Source: Amycolatopsis albispora (lineage in GTDB: Bacteria > Actinomycetota > Actinomycetes > Mycobacteriales > Pseudonocardiaceae). Taken from it: DNA of 64,000 nt. Position 1 is the first letter of the stretch, and each line of letters begins with the position of its first letter. The stretch is taken from NCBI RefSeq assembly GCF_003312875.1, contig NZ_CP015163.1, positions 3,658,001 through 3,722,000 of the forward strand. The letters are read 5' to 3'. The position numbers and the translations under genes were made by a program. Below, piece after piece: positions 1 to 9,108 of the stretch. The notes under the pieces are model-generated. The model ran no database searches. It was not told the origin of the DNA and saw nothing but the letters and a program-made list of their open reading frames with translations.

Positions 1-833
1 CCGTGCCGGTTCGGCCGGGGGTCGGCCTTCTTCGCCACCCGCGAGAAGATGCCGAAGCGCAGCAGGAGGTTCTGCACCCCGCGGACCAGTTGCTCGCAGA
101 TCATGTCCATGCCGACCAAAGTGGACCGCTCGCGATCCGAGACATAGCCCTCGGCCTGGAACAGGCTACGCAGGTACGCGGCCACCACGGGCAGCGGCGC
201 GGTGTACAGGCGCGCCGGGACCGTCATGGCCGCACCGCGGGTACGCAGGCTCCAAGCATCCACAAAGGACTGGAGATGGTTGCCGCAGAGCCGGGTGCGA
301 CGACAGTCCAGTCCCTCGTCTTTGGTGACCACTGACCGTTCGTGGCGGTGCGCTCCCGGGAACACCCGGTCGAGGGCGTCGGTCACCCAGGCGAGCTCCG
401 CGTCGTTGACGGTCATCGCCTCGATGGTCAGGGACCGGTTCGTGCCCTCGTAGCGTCCGACGAACCCATCGGACTGCAGCCAACCCGCCAGCGCCGCTTC
501 GGCGATCTCGCGCTGATCGATCTCCCGCTCACCGAACGAGCGGACCCGGTGCCAGTCGAGCTGGTCCCCCGGGCGCAGCGTGCCCGCTTCGACGAACTCG
601 CCGCCGGTGGCACTCGTCGCCTTCCAGACCAGGTGATCGGCGGTGACGTCCAGCGTGTACCCGGCCTTGGTGTGCACCCGGTGGACGTTCTTGCGGCCGT
701 TGGCCTTGGTGGCCACCACGCCGGTGACGCCGTGTCCGTCGTAGACCTTCGCCCCGACCGCGTCCGTGTCCACCAGTTCCCCGATCGGCACCAGCCCGGT
801 GGGTGTACTGACCAGGGCGTGGTACGGCAGGCA
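1..833 (-). other. Intein with LAGLIDADG-type endonuclease domain inside nrdJ (partial, 3' end outside window)
   Basis: The intein begins at Cys157 of the precursor (codon at 833-831). Using intein numbering, block A is CLPYHALVSTPTGLVPIGEL (1-20), where Cys1 is the splicing nucleophile. Block B is GYTLDVTADHLVW (58-70) with the expected TxxH. Two endonuclease motifs follow, LAGWLQSDG (115-123) and LRSLFQAEG (221-229); each keeps an acidic residue before the last glycine, so the endonuclease may still be active. The insertion point is directly before the redox cysteine of NrdJ, a typical site where a clean deletion is hard. At least 277 residues are present. The C-terminal His-Asn and the +1 Cys are not in the window, so splicing competence cannot be judged fully. 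Confidence 0.9.
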
Positions 834-1301
834 AGCCGAGACCTGCTGCTTCGAAGCGGTGCCGACGTTGAACCAGACCGGGGAGTTGAAGCTGAACACC
901 TGGTGCAGCAGCATCCAGGTGAGCTCGTGCTCGAAGATCTCGGCGTCGGCCGGGGTGGCGAAGTAGCCGTGCTCGGTACCGGCGCGGACGTAGGTGCCGA
1001 CCACGCGGTCGATCAGCTGCTTCAGGCTGCGCTCGCGCTGCGGGGTGCCGACCGCGCCGCGGAAGTACTTGCTGGTCACGATGTTGGTGGCGTTCACCGA
1101 CCAGAACGCGGGGAACTCCACGCCGCGCTGCTCGAAGTTCACCGTGCCGTCGCGCCAGTTCGTCATCACGACGTCGCGTTGTTCCCACTCCACCTCGGCG
1201 TACGGGTGCACGCCCTCGGTGGTGAACACGCGGCGGATGCCGAGCCGGCCGGGTTGCCGCTGCTCAACGGCGTCCGCGCCGGTTCCCACGGTTTCGGTCA
1301 T
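1..1301 (-). CDS. nrdJ: Vitamin B12-dependent (class II) ribonucleotide reductase, N-terminal part, interrupted by an intein; runs off the window
   Basis: This enzyme reduces ribonucleotides to deoxyribonucleotides in the cytoplasm using adenosylcobalamin. The gene begins with ATG at 1301, preceded by GAGGGAG, and stays open to the left edge (433 codons visible). Residues 1-156 are typical NrdJ N-terminal sequence (RRVFTTEG, NATNIVTSKYFRG, FSFNSPVWFNVG) and lead to KQQVSA just before the first active-site cysteine. From Cys157 the sequence stops looking like NrdJ, where an alignment would give CFIL, and becomes a Hint/homing-endonuclease intein. The gene starts 35 bp after nrdR, so the two form an operon under NrdR control. 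The C-terminal extein, the end of the intein and the radical-forming cysteine lie outside the window. Confidence 0.93.
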   Translation of the reverse strand, partial: MTETVGTGADAVEQRQPGRLGIRRVFTTEGVHPYAEVEWEQRDVVMTNWRDGTVNFEQRGVEFPAFWSVNATNIVTSKYFRGAVGTPQRERSLKQLIDRVVGTYVRAGTEHGYFATPADAEIFEHELTWMLLHQVFSFNSPVWFNVGTASKQQVSACLPYHALVSTPTGLVPIGELVDTDAVGAKVYDGHGVTGVVATKANGRKNVHRVHTKAGYTLDVTADHLVWKATSATGGEFVEAGTLRPGDQLDWHRVRSFGEREIDQREIAEAALAGWLQSDGFVGRYEGTNRSLTIEAMTVNDAELAWVTDALDRVFPGAHRHERSVVTKDEGLDCRRTRLCGNHLQSFVDAWSLRTRGAAMTVPARLYTAPLPVVAAYLRSLFQAEGYVSDRERSTLVGMDMICEQLVRGVQNLLLRFGIFSRVAKKADPRPNRH

Positions 1302-1336
1302 GGGCACTCCCTCGTTCCGGCACGGAACGGCGAGCC

Positions 1337-1813
1337 TTACTCGTCGTTCGCGCTCTCTTCGCTACCGGCTATGGCCTGGCGAAGGTCCGCGATCTCCTTC
1401 TCGAAGTCCTCGACCGAGGAGAACGAGCGGTAGACGCTGGCGAAGCGCAGGTAAGCGACCTCGTCGAGGTCGCGGAGCGGGCCGAGGATGGCGAGACCGA
1501 CCTCGTGACTCGGGATCTCGGCGAGCCCGGCGGACCGGATCGATTCCTCGACCCGCTGCGCCAGCTGCTGGAGATCGTCGTCATCGACGGGGCGGCCCTG
1601 GCAGGCGCGGCGCACCCCCCGCACCACCTTGTCCCGGCTGAACTGCTCGGTGACCCCGGACCGCTTCACCACGGCGAGCACCATCGTCTCGGAGGTGGTG
1701 AACCGTCGGCCGCACTCCGAGCACGACCGGCGGCGGCGGATCGCCTGCCCCTCGTCCACCTCGCGCGAGTCGACGACGCGGGAGTCGGCGTGACGGCAGA
1801 ACGGGCACCGCAT
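1337..1813 (-). CDS. nrdR: Transcriptional repressor NrdR
   Basis: NrdR is the nucleotide-sensing repressor of ribonucleotide reductase genes. The 158-residue product has the usual length. It has an N-terminal zinc ribbon [13 protein letters not shown] with a second cysteine pair in [13 protein letters not shown] (together four zinc ligands), followed by an ATP-cone domain starting at [16 protein letters not shown]. The ATG at 1813 is used because the zinc ribbon must begin MRCPFC; longer in-frame upstream sequence is not conserved-looking. The gene is first in an nrdR-nrdJ operon and is probably autoregulated through the box at 1907-1923. The order nrdR, LysM gene, lexA matches Rv2718c-Rv2720. 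Confidence 0.97.
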   Translation of the reverse strand: MRCPFCRHADSRVVDSREVDEGQAIRRRRSCSECGRRFTTSETMVLAVVKRSGVTEQFSRDKVVRGVRRACQGRPVDDDDLQQLAQRVEESIRSAGLAEIPSHEVGLAILGPLRDLDEVAYLRFASVYRSFSSVEDFEKEIADLRQAIAGSEESANDE

Positions 1814-1906
1814 CAGCAGACCACCCTTCCTTCCGCGGCAGGTGTGCACACCCGGGACAACTGGCTCCGATTCTACCCCAAGCTGTGGACCAACTACAGG
1901 CGTGTT

Positions 1907-1923
1907 ACCACTAGATATGGGGG
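1907..1923 (-). promoter_or_regulatory. NrdR box
   Basis: Read on the minus strand this is CCCCCATATCTAGTGGT, close to the NrdR-box consensus ACACTATATATAGTGT, including the ATAT core and the TAGTG half. It lies 3 bp downstream of the -10 element at 1927-1932, which is a position where a repressor would block transcription start. A second box is normally expected about 31-32 bp away. The sequence there (around 1877-1890, CCACAGCTTGGGG on the minus strand) is only a weak match. Confidence 0.65.
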
Positions 1924-1926
1924 TGG

Positions 1927-1955
1927 ACTCTAGAAGCGCACCGGGCCGACCGCAA
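1927..1955 (-). promoter_or_regulatory. Promoter of nrdR-nrdJ
   Basis: On the minus strand there is a -35 TTGCGG (1955-1950), a 17-bp spacer and a -10 TAGAGT (1932-1927). The NrdR box follows immediately. The predicted start lies near 1920, giving a leader of about 105 nt before the nrdR ATG. Confidence 0.6.
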
Positions 1956-2424
1956 CCGCGCAACGCCGCTGGACCGGGTGAATGCAGAACCTCGGATTCA
2001 GGTGCCCCGGCGGGCTGGTGCTGGTTGCCGTCCACGTCCACCTCGCCACTCGTGGTGCCCCGCGTTGGGGGGCCGGAAGTTCTGCTGGGCTCGTAGTCCC
2101 CTCGATGGGGTAACCCCTGGCCGCTGTCTGCGCGGCTTGGTTCGCGGACGCCGTTTCGCCGGGCCGCCGACGGCCAGCCGCAGCAGGAGCGGCAGTTCGC
2201 GGCGACCGCTTCGGCGGGAGCCTCGATGGGCAGCCTGGCGCCCGACCATCCCTGGCCACACCGCCGGTGTGCGCCTGCCCCGGCATCCCGAGGGCACAGC
2301 GGCGGGCCAGTTCGCGGAGGTCGCTTCGACGGGCCTCGCCAGTTCCGGGCACAGCCGCGCCTCGACGCGGGCACACCTCAGGTGTGCGCCTGCCCCGGCT
2401 CGCCCAGAAGGCGGAGCCGTGGAG
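1956..2424. repeat. Non-coding region with a degenerate ~115-bp direct repeat, each copy carrying a small hairpin
   Basis: No convincing gene lies between the nrdR promoter and the LysM gene; the open frames here have no recognisable domain. Two related units end in the identical 19-mer GGTGTGCGCCTGCCCCGGC at 2266-2284 and 2381-2399, exactly 115 bp apart. Upstream parts also align (GCAGTTCGCGGCGACCGCTTC near 2190 versus CCAGTTCGCGGAGGTCGCTTC near 2307). Each unit contains the hairpin CACACC-NNN-GGTGTG (2257-2271 and 2372-2386), whose 3-nt loop differs (GCC, TCA) while the stem is kept. The repeats lie in the 3' flank of the minus-strand LysM gene and could terminate it. Confidence 0.6.
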
Positions 2425-2946
2425 TCAGTTCGTGTGGGCTTCGGTGGGGACTTCGAGGGGCAGGCCTGGCACGAGGCCGCGCTCGTCCAGGCGGTTCAGG
2501 TCACGGATGCGGTCGACCACGGCGGCGCCATCGCTGCTCGGCGCCATCCGCTCGGCCACATCCCACAGCGTCTCCCCCGGCGCGACCGAGACCACCGCGG
2601 TCTGCGACGGCACCGGCGCGGTCATCGCGTCGGCCAGCAGGCCGAAGCCGGCCACCACCACGCCGACGGCCACCGCCAGCGCGGCCAGCCACGGCCAGCG
2701 CACCGCCCGCCGGACCGGGGTGCACCGGGTGTCCGGCGCGGCACGCAATCCGGCGACCACGCGCGGCCGCGTCGGCGGGCGGCGGACCTCGCCCCTGACC
2801 CTGCCCCGGCGGGCGGACCGGACCGGTGGTGCGACGGGCGCCTCCACCGAATCCACGGCCTCCCCGACCGTCACGTTCTCGTCGATCAGGACCCCGCGCC
2901 TGACCACCACTCCCCGCACGTCGCTCACGTCGACCAGCACCGACAT
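2425..2946 (-). CDS. LysM-domain membrane protein, ChiZ/Rv2719c-like SOS-induced division inhibitor candidate
   Basis: This 173-residue protein has a basic, Arg- and Pro-rich N-terminal half, one membrane segment (about residues 89-108, LAALAVAVGVVVAGFGLLADAM at nt level) and an external C-terminal LysM module (VAPGETLWDVAERM to LVPGLPLEVP). The architecture and the position divergent from lexA match Rv2719c (ChiZ), a DNA-damage-induced protein that interferes with division. The ATG at 2946 is chosen over the adjacent GTG at 2949 because it is 7 nt from AGGAGG. Two LexA boxes at 3000-3031 lie in its upstream region, so SOS induction is expected. Peptidoglycan binding is a family inference; no catalytic domain is visible. 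Confidence 0.85.
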   Translation of the reverse strand: MSVLVDVSDVRGVVVRRGVLIDENVTVGEAVDSVEAPVAPPVRSARRGRVRGEVRRPPTRPRVVAGLRAAPDTRCTPVRRAVRWPWLAALAVAVGVVVAGFGLLADAMTAPVPSQTAVVSVAPGETLWDVAERMAPSSDGAAVVDRIRDLNRLDERGLVPGLPLEVPTEAHTN

Positions 2947-2999
2947 CACGGAACCTCCTCGCGGCCCTCGCCCAGGGCCGGTACGCTGGCACCGAACCC

Positions 3000-3031
3000 T
3001 CGAACAGGCGTTCTATCGAACTCCCGTGCGA
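3000..3031. promoter_or_regulatory. Two abutting LexA (SOS) boxes
   Basis: TCGAACAGGCGTTCTA (3000-3015) is followed without a gap by TCGAACTCCCGTGCGA (3016-3031). Each differs by one base from the actinobacterial LexA palindrome TCGAAC-N4-GTTCGA. They lie about 55-85 bp upstream of the LysM gene and about 210 bp upstream of lexA. Confidence 0.8.
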
Positions 3032-3080
3032 ATGTGTACCACCCGGGACCGACAAAATCGAGCGGCGCCCGGCGTGTCGG

Positions 3081-3096
3081 TCGAACAAATGTTTGA
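3081..3096. promoter_or_regulatory. LexA (SOS) box at the lexA promoter
   Basis: TCGAACAAATGTTTGA has one mismatch to TCGAAC-N4-GTTCGA. It overlaps the -35 element of the lexA promoter (3093-3098), so LexA bound here would autorepress its own gene. Confidence 0.85.
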
Positions 3097-3121
3097 TCTC
3101 CACCCCGTGGCGGGCTAGCGT
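3093..3121 (+). promoter_or_regulatory. lexA promoter
   Basis: A -35 TTGATC (3093-3098), a 17-bp spacer and a -10 TAGCGT (3116-3121) give a predicted start near 3128 and a leader of about 110 nt. The LexA box at 3081-3096 overlaps the -35. Confidence 0.65.
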
Positions 3122-3238
3122 CGCAGGAAGGGCCACCGGCGTGGCGCGCTCCGGCGTGGCGTGGCGGCCCTCGGCAACCGAACCGGGCCGGTGGCAGACC
3201 CCGTCCACCGGCCTCCAGCACCTGGGAGGCGAACCACA

Positions 3239-3925
3239 GTGAGTGTCAGGAAGGGCCCGCCGGGCGGCAAGATACCCGCGCTGCGTGAACCCGAGGACTC
3301 GGACGAGAGCTTGACCGTCCGGCAGTCGCAGGTCCTCGAAGTGATCCGGGCCTGGGTCGACCGCTTCGGCTACCCGCCGAGCGTGCGCGAGATCGGCGAG
3401 GCGGTCGGCCTCAACTCGACCTCCTCGGTCTCCCACCAGCTGCGTGCCCTGCAGCGCAAGGGCTACCTGCGCCGCGACGCGAACCGCCCGCGCGCGGTGG
3501 GCGTGCTGGCCGCGGACGCCGAGCCGGGCACGCCGATCGAGCAGATGCCCAAGCCGGCCTACGTACCGCTGGTCGGCCGGATCGCCGCCGGTGGCCCGGT
3601 GCTGGCCGAGCAGTCCATCGAGGACGTCTACCCGCTGCCGAAGGACATCGTCGGCGAGGGTGACGTCTTCCTGCTCAGCGTCACCGGTGACTCGATGGTC
3701 GACGCGGCCATCACCGACGGCGACTGGGTGGTGGTGCGCCAGCAGCCGACCGCGAACAACGGCGAGATCGTGGCCGCGATGATCGACGGCGAAGCCACCG
3801 TGAAGACCTACAAGCTCAAGGACGGGCACGTCTGGCTGATGCCGCACAACGAGGCGTACGAACCGATCCCCGGTGACGACGCCACGATCCTCGGCAAGGT
3901 GGTGGCGGTACTGCGCAGGCTCTAG
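3239..3925 (+). CDS. lexA: SOS repressor LexA
   Basis: LexA represses DNA-damage genes and cleaves itself when stimulated by RecA filaments. The 228-residue product has an N-terminal winged helix ([15 protein letters not shown] to [18 protein letters not shown]) and a C-terminal S24 protease domain. The scissile Ala117-Gly118 lies in [10 protein letters not shown], the catalytic Ser is Ser152 (TGDSM) and the Lys is Lys189 (VKTYK). The GTG at 3239 is chosen because GGGAGG lies 9 nt upstream; an upstream GTG in frame would add residues not seen in LexA. The gene is divergent from the LysM gene. Its stop is only 1 bp from the stop of the convergent downstream gene, so the two transcripts must overlap. 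Confidence 0.97.
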   Translation: MSVRKGPPGGKIPALREPEDSDESLTVRQSQVLEVIRAWVDRFGYPPSVREIGEAVGLNSTSSVSHQLRALQRKGYLRRDANRPRAVGVLAADAEPGTPIEQMPKPAYVPLVGRIAAGGPVLAEQSIEDVYPLPKDIVGEGDVFLLSVTGDSMVDAAITDGDWVVVRQQPTANNGEIVAAMIDGEATVKTYKLKDGHVWLMPHNEAYEPIPGDDATILGKVVAVLRRL

Positions 3926-3926
3926 T

Positions 3927-4940
3927 TCACCGGCGGCGCAGGCGGCTCACCACAAAAACCAGTCCGAGCGCGACGAGCACGGCGATGGCGGCCGCCGGCA
4001 ACAGCGGCACGCCCGACTCGGATCCACCGGTCGCGGGGTCACCGGTGGGTCCGGGCGAGCCCTGCTCGTCCGCGGCGGTAGTGGTGGCCGAGACCAGCCC
4101 GGTCGCCCCACGCACGGCCCGCACGGGCTGGCCGGTGCCTTCGCTGGCGGACAGCAGCGTGCCGTCCGGTTCGAAGGCAATGGCTTCGCCCTGCGGTTCG
4201 TTCGGCAACGGCACGCGCACGGGACTGCGCTTCAGCGCGGCCGCCACGTCACCGTCCGGGGCGGCGTAGAGGTAGGCGTCGGTGTAGGTGCGCAGGGCAA
4301 CGGTTTTGCCGTCGTGGCTCACCGCACCGCCGGTGACCAGCAAGGAGCCGACGCCACCGACCGGTCCTCCCGGCGTGTCGGTGGTGGCGATGTCCAGCGT
4401 GCCGACCTTCTCCAGCGCGTTCGGGCCGGGGCTCTTCAGCTCGGCGGCCGGTTTGTACACCTCGGCGCGGCCGAGCACGTTCTTGGTCACCACGAACGGC
4501 GTGCCGGAACCGTCGAGCAGCAGCGCCTCGGCGTCGTGCTGCCCGTCCGGGTAGGTGAGGCGGTAGAGCGTGGCCTTGCCCGCCGGGGTCAGCGCGTGCA
4601 GCGCCACGGTTTCACGCTGCTTGCGGTTGTCCCCGGTGTCGGCCAGCCAGAGCGTGCCGTCCGGCGCGCGGGCCAGGTCCTCCACGTCGTACGGGTCGAC
4701 CGGCGCGGAGATCACCTTCTGCACCCGGCAATCCCGGCCGAGCACCACCACCTGCAGCTTTGTGCCGCCGTCACCCATCGCGTACCAGCGATCGCCGTCG
4801 GCCGCGAGGCCGGACAGCTCGGCCAGCCGTGCGTCGCGGACCGTGCACAGCGACTCCGGCGCGGGCACGTCCTGCGCGACCGCGGCCGGGGTCACCGCCA
4901 GCATTCCCGCGAGCACCACCGCGCACGCCCGACCGCGCAC
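3927..4940 (-). CDS. Secreted, membrane-anchored beta-propeller-like protein (Rv2721c-like)
   Basis: The 337-residue product has a signal peptide (about residues 1-22, ending AVAQD), a repeat-rich extracellular body with blade-like motifs such as DVEDLARAPDGTLWLADTGDN and EAIAFEPDGTLLSASEG, a Gly/Pro/Thr linker and a C-terminal membrane helix (about 310-332) followed by RLRRR. This is a type I-like surface protein with the anchor at the end. GGAGG stands 7 nt before the GTG start at 4940. Its place next to lexA matches Rv2721c, a conserved membrane protein of unknown function. The propeller fold is inferred from the motifs; no enzymatic residues are recognisable. Confidence 0.8.
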   Translation of the reverse strand: MRGRACAVVLAGMLAVTPAAVAQDVPAPESLCTVRDARLAELSGLAADGDRWYAMGDGGTKLQVVVLGRDCRVQKVISAPVDPYDVEDLARAPDGTLWLADTGDNRKQRETVALHALTPAGKATLYRLTYPDGQHDAEALLLDGSGTPFVVTKNVLGRAEVYKPAAELKSPGPNALEKVGTLDIATTDTPGGPVGGVGSLLVTGGAVSHDGKTVALRTYTDAYLYAAPDGDVAAALKRSPVRVPLPNEPQGEAIAFEPDGTLLSASEGTGQPVRAVRGATGLVSATTTAADEQGSPGPTGDPATGGSESGVPLLPAAAIAVLVALGLVFVVSRLRRR

Positions 4941-4988
4941 CCACCCACCTCCGTCAGCGAAGAAACCCTCGCCGTCGAAGGTACTGGG

Positions 4989-6434
<1,446 letters not shown>

Positions 6435-6477
6435 CGTCCTTCCATGGTCCCACGAACCGCGGGAACTGCCGAATGCA

Positions 6478-6978
6478 TTACGTGCTCGGGTACAGCGCCA
6501 CGTACACCGCGGTCCGCTCGGCACCCGGGGTGACCGGCCGTTCCGCGTACTCCTCGAGCAGCCCGTACAGGCGGCGCTTGAACTCCGCGCGCTCGTCCTC
6601 CGCCAGCTGGAGCACCAGGCGCGTTTGCTCGACCTTGGCGGTCCCTGCCTCCCCGACCTCGGCGAGGTAGGCCTCCAGCGACGCCTGCCCCAGCTCTTCG
6701 CTTTCGTCGAACTGGAGGTTCCAGGACAGGCCGGTCGACAGGTACGGGATCTCCTTGGCGCCGCGGTTGCCGCGCCGGGCGGGCTGCGCCACCAGGAACC
6801 CGGTGTCCACCAGCTTGCGCACGTGGTGGAGCACGGTCGCCGGGTCCTTGCCAAGGCGGCGCGCCAGTTCCTTGTTGGTCAGCGCTTCCTTGAAGGTCAA
6901 CCGGATGATGCGCAGCCGTATTCCCGAGGCCAGCGCGTTCGCCTCGGCCTCGGTCGCCCTGCGTCGCTCGGTGCCCAC
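6478..6978 (-). CDS. Winged-helix transcriptional regulator (ArsR-like)
   Basis: The product is about 166 residues with GTG at 6978. The N-terminal third is a helix-turn-helix of ArsR type (RIIRLTFKEALTNKELARRL, then DPATVLHHVRKLVDTGFLVA and a basic wing RRGNRGAKEIPY). The C-terminal half is helical and acidic and probably mediates dimerisation. No metal-binding cysteines are visible, so a metal sensor is unlikely. The gene is divergent from an exporter gene. The perfect palindrome at 6999-7015, just upstream of its start, is the obvious operator. No Shine-Dalgarno is present, but TACGCT stands 7 nt before the start, which suggests a leaderless message. Confidence 0.85.
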   Translation of the reverse strand: MGTERRRATEAEANALASGIRLRIIRLTFKEALTNKELARRLGKDPATVLHHVRKLVDTGFLVAQPARRGNRGAKEIPYLSTGLSWNLQFDESEELGQASLEAYLAEVGEAGTAKVEQTRLVLQLAEDERAEFKRRLYGLLEEYAERPVTPGAERTAVYVALYPST

Positions 6979-6998
6979 GGCGGTCAGCGTACGACGGC

Positions 6999-7015
6999 AA
7001 AGTGATTGACACTTT
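6999..7015. promoter_or_regulatory. Palindromic operator between the ArsR-like regulator and the exporter
   Basis: AAAGTG-ATTGA-CACTTT is a perfect inverted repeat with 6-bp arms and a 5-bp centre. It lies about 20 bp upstream of the regulator start and 27-43 bp upstream of the likely exporter start. Regulation of both genes by the adjacent winged-helix protein is inferred. Confidence 0.55.
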
Positions 7016-7041
7016 CCAATCGCTTCCGCTTGACTGCCCGG

Positions 7042-8280
7042 GTGCGTGAGAACTCGCTGTGGCGGCATGCCGACTTCCGCCGGTTGTGGGCCGGTGACAC
7101 GGCCAGCCAGCTCGGCACCTTCGTCGGGCACACCGTGCTCCCCCTGCTCGCGGCCACCGTGCTGGCCGCCACCCCGCTCGAAATGGGCGTGCTGGCCGCG
7201 TCGGAGACGCTGGCGTTCCTGCTGCTCGGCCTGCCGGCGGGCGCGTGGGTGGACCGGTTCCGCCGCCGCCCGCTGATGCTGCGGGCCGACTTCGCCCGCG
7301 CCGCCCTGCTGATCTCGGTGCCGCTGGCCTGGTGGGCGGGGGTGCTGACGCTGACGCAGCTGGTGGTGGTCGCCCTGCTGGTGGGCGTGTGCACGGTGTT
7401 CTTCGACGTGGCCTACCAGTCGTACCTGCCCTCGCTCGTCGGCCGTGACCAGTTGCTGGAGGGCAACGCGAAGCTCCAGTCCAGCCAGTCGGTCTCGCAG
7501 GTGGTCGGCCCCGGGATCGGCGGCGGCATCGCGCAGCTGCTGGGCCCGGCGAACGCGGTGCTGGTGACCGGGCTGGGCTTTCTCAGCTCGGCACTGTGCC
7601 TGCTGCGGATCCGGCGCACCGAGCCCGAGCCGGAACCCCACGAGAACCCGAAGTTGTCCGCCCAAATCGCCGAGGGCCTGCGGTTCGTCTTCGGCAACCG
7701 CACCCTGCGCGCGATCACCTCGTCCACCGCCACCGCCAACTTCGCCAACGGCATCTTCCTCGCGGTGGAGATGCTGTTCCTGACGCGCACGCTGGGCCTG
7801 TCGGCGGCCGCGGTGGGCGTGCTGCTGGCCGTCGGCGGCGCGGGGAGTGTGCTCGGCGCGCTGACCTCCGGGCTGGTCAACCGGCGGATCGGGCAGGCGC
7901 GGGCGATCTGGCTCGTCCCGCTGCTGACCTGGCCCGCCCACCTGCTGGTGCCGCTCGCCGCGCCGGGCTGGCGGCTGGGTTTCGCCGTGGCCGGCCTGGC
8001 GTTGTTCGGCTACGGCGTGATCGTGTATAACGTCGCGCAAGTTAGCTACAGACAAGCGATCTGCCCGGACCGGCTGCTCGGGCGGATGAACGCGAGCGTG
8101 CGGTTCGTGGTCTGGGGGGTGCTGCCGCTGGGCTCGCTGCTCGGCGGCGTGCTCGGCGAATTCGCCGGCATCCGGAACACGCTGTGGATCGCCGGGGCGC
8201 TGGAGACGCTGGCCGTGGTCTGGGTGCTCACCTCACCGCTGCGGCGGATGCGCGACATCCCGGCGGCCGTGCCCGCCTAG
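7042..8280 (+). CDS. MFS exporter (DHA3/EntS-like)
   Basis: This is a 12-helix major facilitator exporter of about 412 residues, related to the EntS/DHA3 group of drug or siderophore exporters. Features include HADFRRLWAGDTASQLG at the N-terminus, the loop 2-3 signature GAWVDRFRRRP, and paired hydrophobic segments through to the end. The start is uncertain: GTG at 7042 fits the family N-terminus (VRENSLWRHADFRRLW), while TTG at 7006 would overlap the operator. The gene is divergent from the ArsR-like regulator and probably under its control. Its stop is 1 bp from that of dapF on the other strand. The substrate is unknown. Confidence 0.88.
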   Translation: MRENSLWRHADFRRLWAGDTASQLGTFVGHTVLPLLAATVLAATPLEMGVLAASETLAFLLLGLPAGAWVDRFRRRPLMLRADFARAALLISVPLAWWAGVLTLTQLVVVALLVGVCTVFFDVAYQSYLPSLVGRDQLLEGNAKLQSSQSVSQVVGPGIGGGIAQLLGPANAVLVTGLGFLSSALCLLRIRRTEPEPEPHENPKLSAQIAEGLRFVFGNRTLRAITSSTATANFANGIFLAVEMLFLTRTLGLSAAAVGVLLAVGGAGSVLGALTSGLVNRRIGQARAIWLVPLLTWPAHLLVPLAAPGWRLGFAVAGLALFGYGVIVYNVAQVSYRQAICPDRLLGRMNASVRFVVWGVLPLGSLLGGVLGEFAGIRNTLWIAGALETLAVVWVLTSPLRRMRDIPAAVPA

Positions 8281-8281
8281 G

Positions 8282-9106
8282 TCAGCCGTTGGCCGCCCAC
8301 CAGGCCTCGTCCAGCTCTCCCCTGGCGACGATCTCCGCCGGCCCGGTGAGCGTGGACTCGCCGGGCGCCACCGTGACCACCACGCGGCCGCCGGGGATGT
8401 CCACCACGGATTCGGCGGACTCCAGCCCGGCCAGGTGCTGCGCGGCGGCCACCACGGCCACCGTGCCGGTGCCGCAGGCACGCGTCTCGCCCACACCGCG
8501 CTCGTACACGCGCATGCGCAGGTGCCCCTCACCGAGCGCGTTGACGAACTCCAGGTTCACCCCTTCGGGGAAGAAGTCGCCGTCGAAGGCGGGCTGGTCG
8601 CGCAGGTCGAGCCCGGCCACGTCGTCCTCGGTGAACGACACCAGGTGCGGGTTGCCGACGTCCACCGCCACCCCGGAGAACGACTGCTCGCCGACCATCG
8701 TCACCGAGGAACCGGTGATCGTCGCGGGTCCCATTTGGACGGTCACGGTGCCGTCCTCGCGCACCACCACCGGGCGATCCCCGGCCCGCGTGCCGATGAC
8801 GAACTCGGGGCCCGCGGCCAGTCCGGCGTCGACCAGGTAGCGGACGAACACGCGGACGCCGTTGCCGCACATCTCGGCGATCGAGCCGTCGGCGTTGCGG
8901 TAGTCCATGAACCACTCACCGGCCGACTCCACGCCGAAGTCGGCCGCGCGCACCACGCGCAGCACACCGTCCGCGCCGATGCCGCGCTGCCGGTCGCAGA
9001 GGGCGGCCACCCGCGCCGGGGTCAGGTCCAGCCGCGCGGCCGGATCGGGGAGCAGCACGAAGTCGTTCTGCGTGCCGTGCCCCTTGAGGAATTCGATACC
9101 GCCCAT
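8282..9106 (-). CDS. dapF: Diaminopimelate epimerase
   Basis: DapF converts LL- to meso-diaminopimelate for lysine and peptidoglycan synthesis. The 274-residue product has the family length and both catalytic cysteines, Cys80 in EMCGNG and Cys211 in RACGTG, together with GTQNDFVLL near the N-terminus. The ATG at 9106 is 2 bp after the miaA stop (TGA-CC-ATG), so translation is probably coupled; a TTG two codons earlier is less likely. It is the last gene of the operon starting at 10718. The same order, miaA-dapF, is found in mycobacteria (Rv2727c-Rv2726c). Confidence 0.97.
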   Translation of the reverse strand: MGGIEFLKGHGTQNDFVLLPDPAARLDLTPARVAALCDRQRGIGADGVLRVVRAADFGVESAGEWFMDYRNADGSIAEMCGNGVRVFVRYLVDAGLAAGPEFVIGTRAGDRPVVVREDGTVTVQMGPATITGSSVTMVGEQSFSGVAVDVGNPHLVSFTEDDVAGLDLRDQPAFDGDFFPEGVNLEFVNALGEGHLRMRVYERGVGETRACGTGTVAVVAAAQHLAGLESAESVVDIPGGRVVVTVAPGESTLTGPAEIVARGELDEAWWAANG

Positions 9107-9108
9107 GG

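Noticed and set aside
1956..2160. Cobalamin riboswitch upstream of the B12-dependent reductase operon
   Set aside because: I looked for a B12-box-like core in the right orientation and found none; the leader after the predicted start is only about 105 nt and contains the NrdR box instead.
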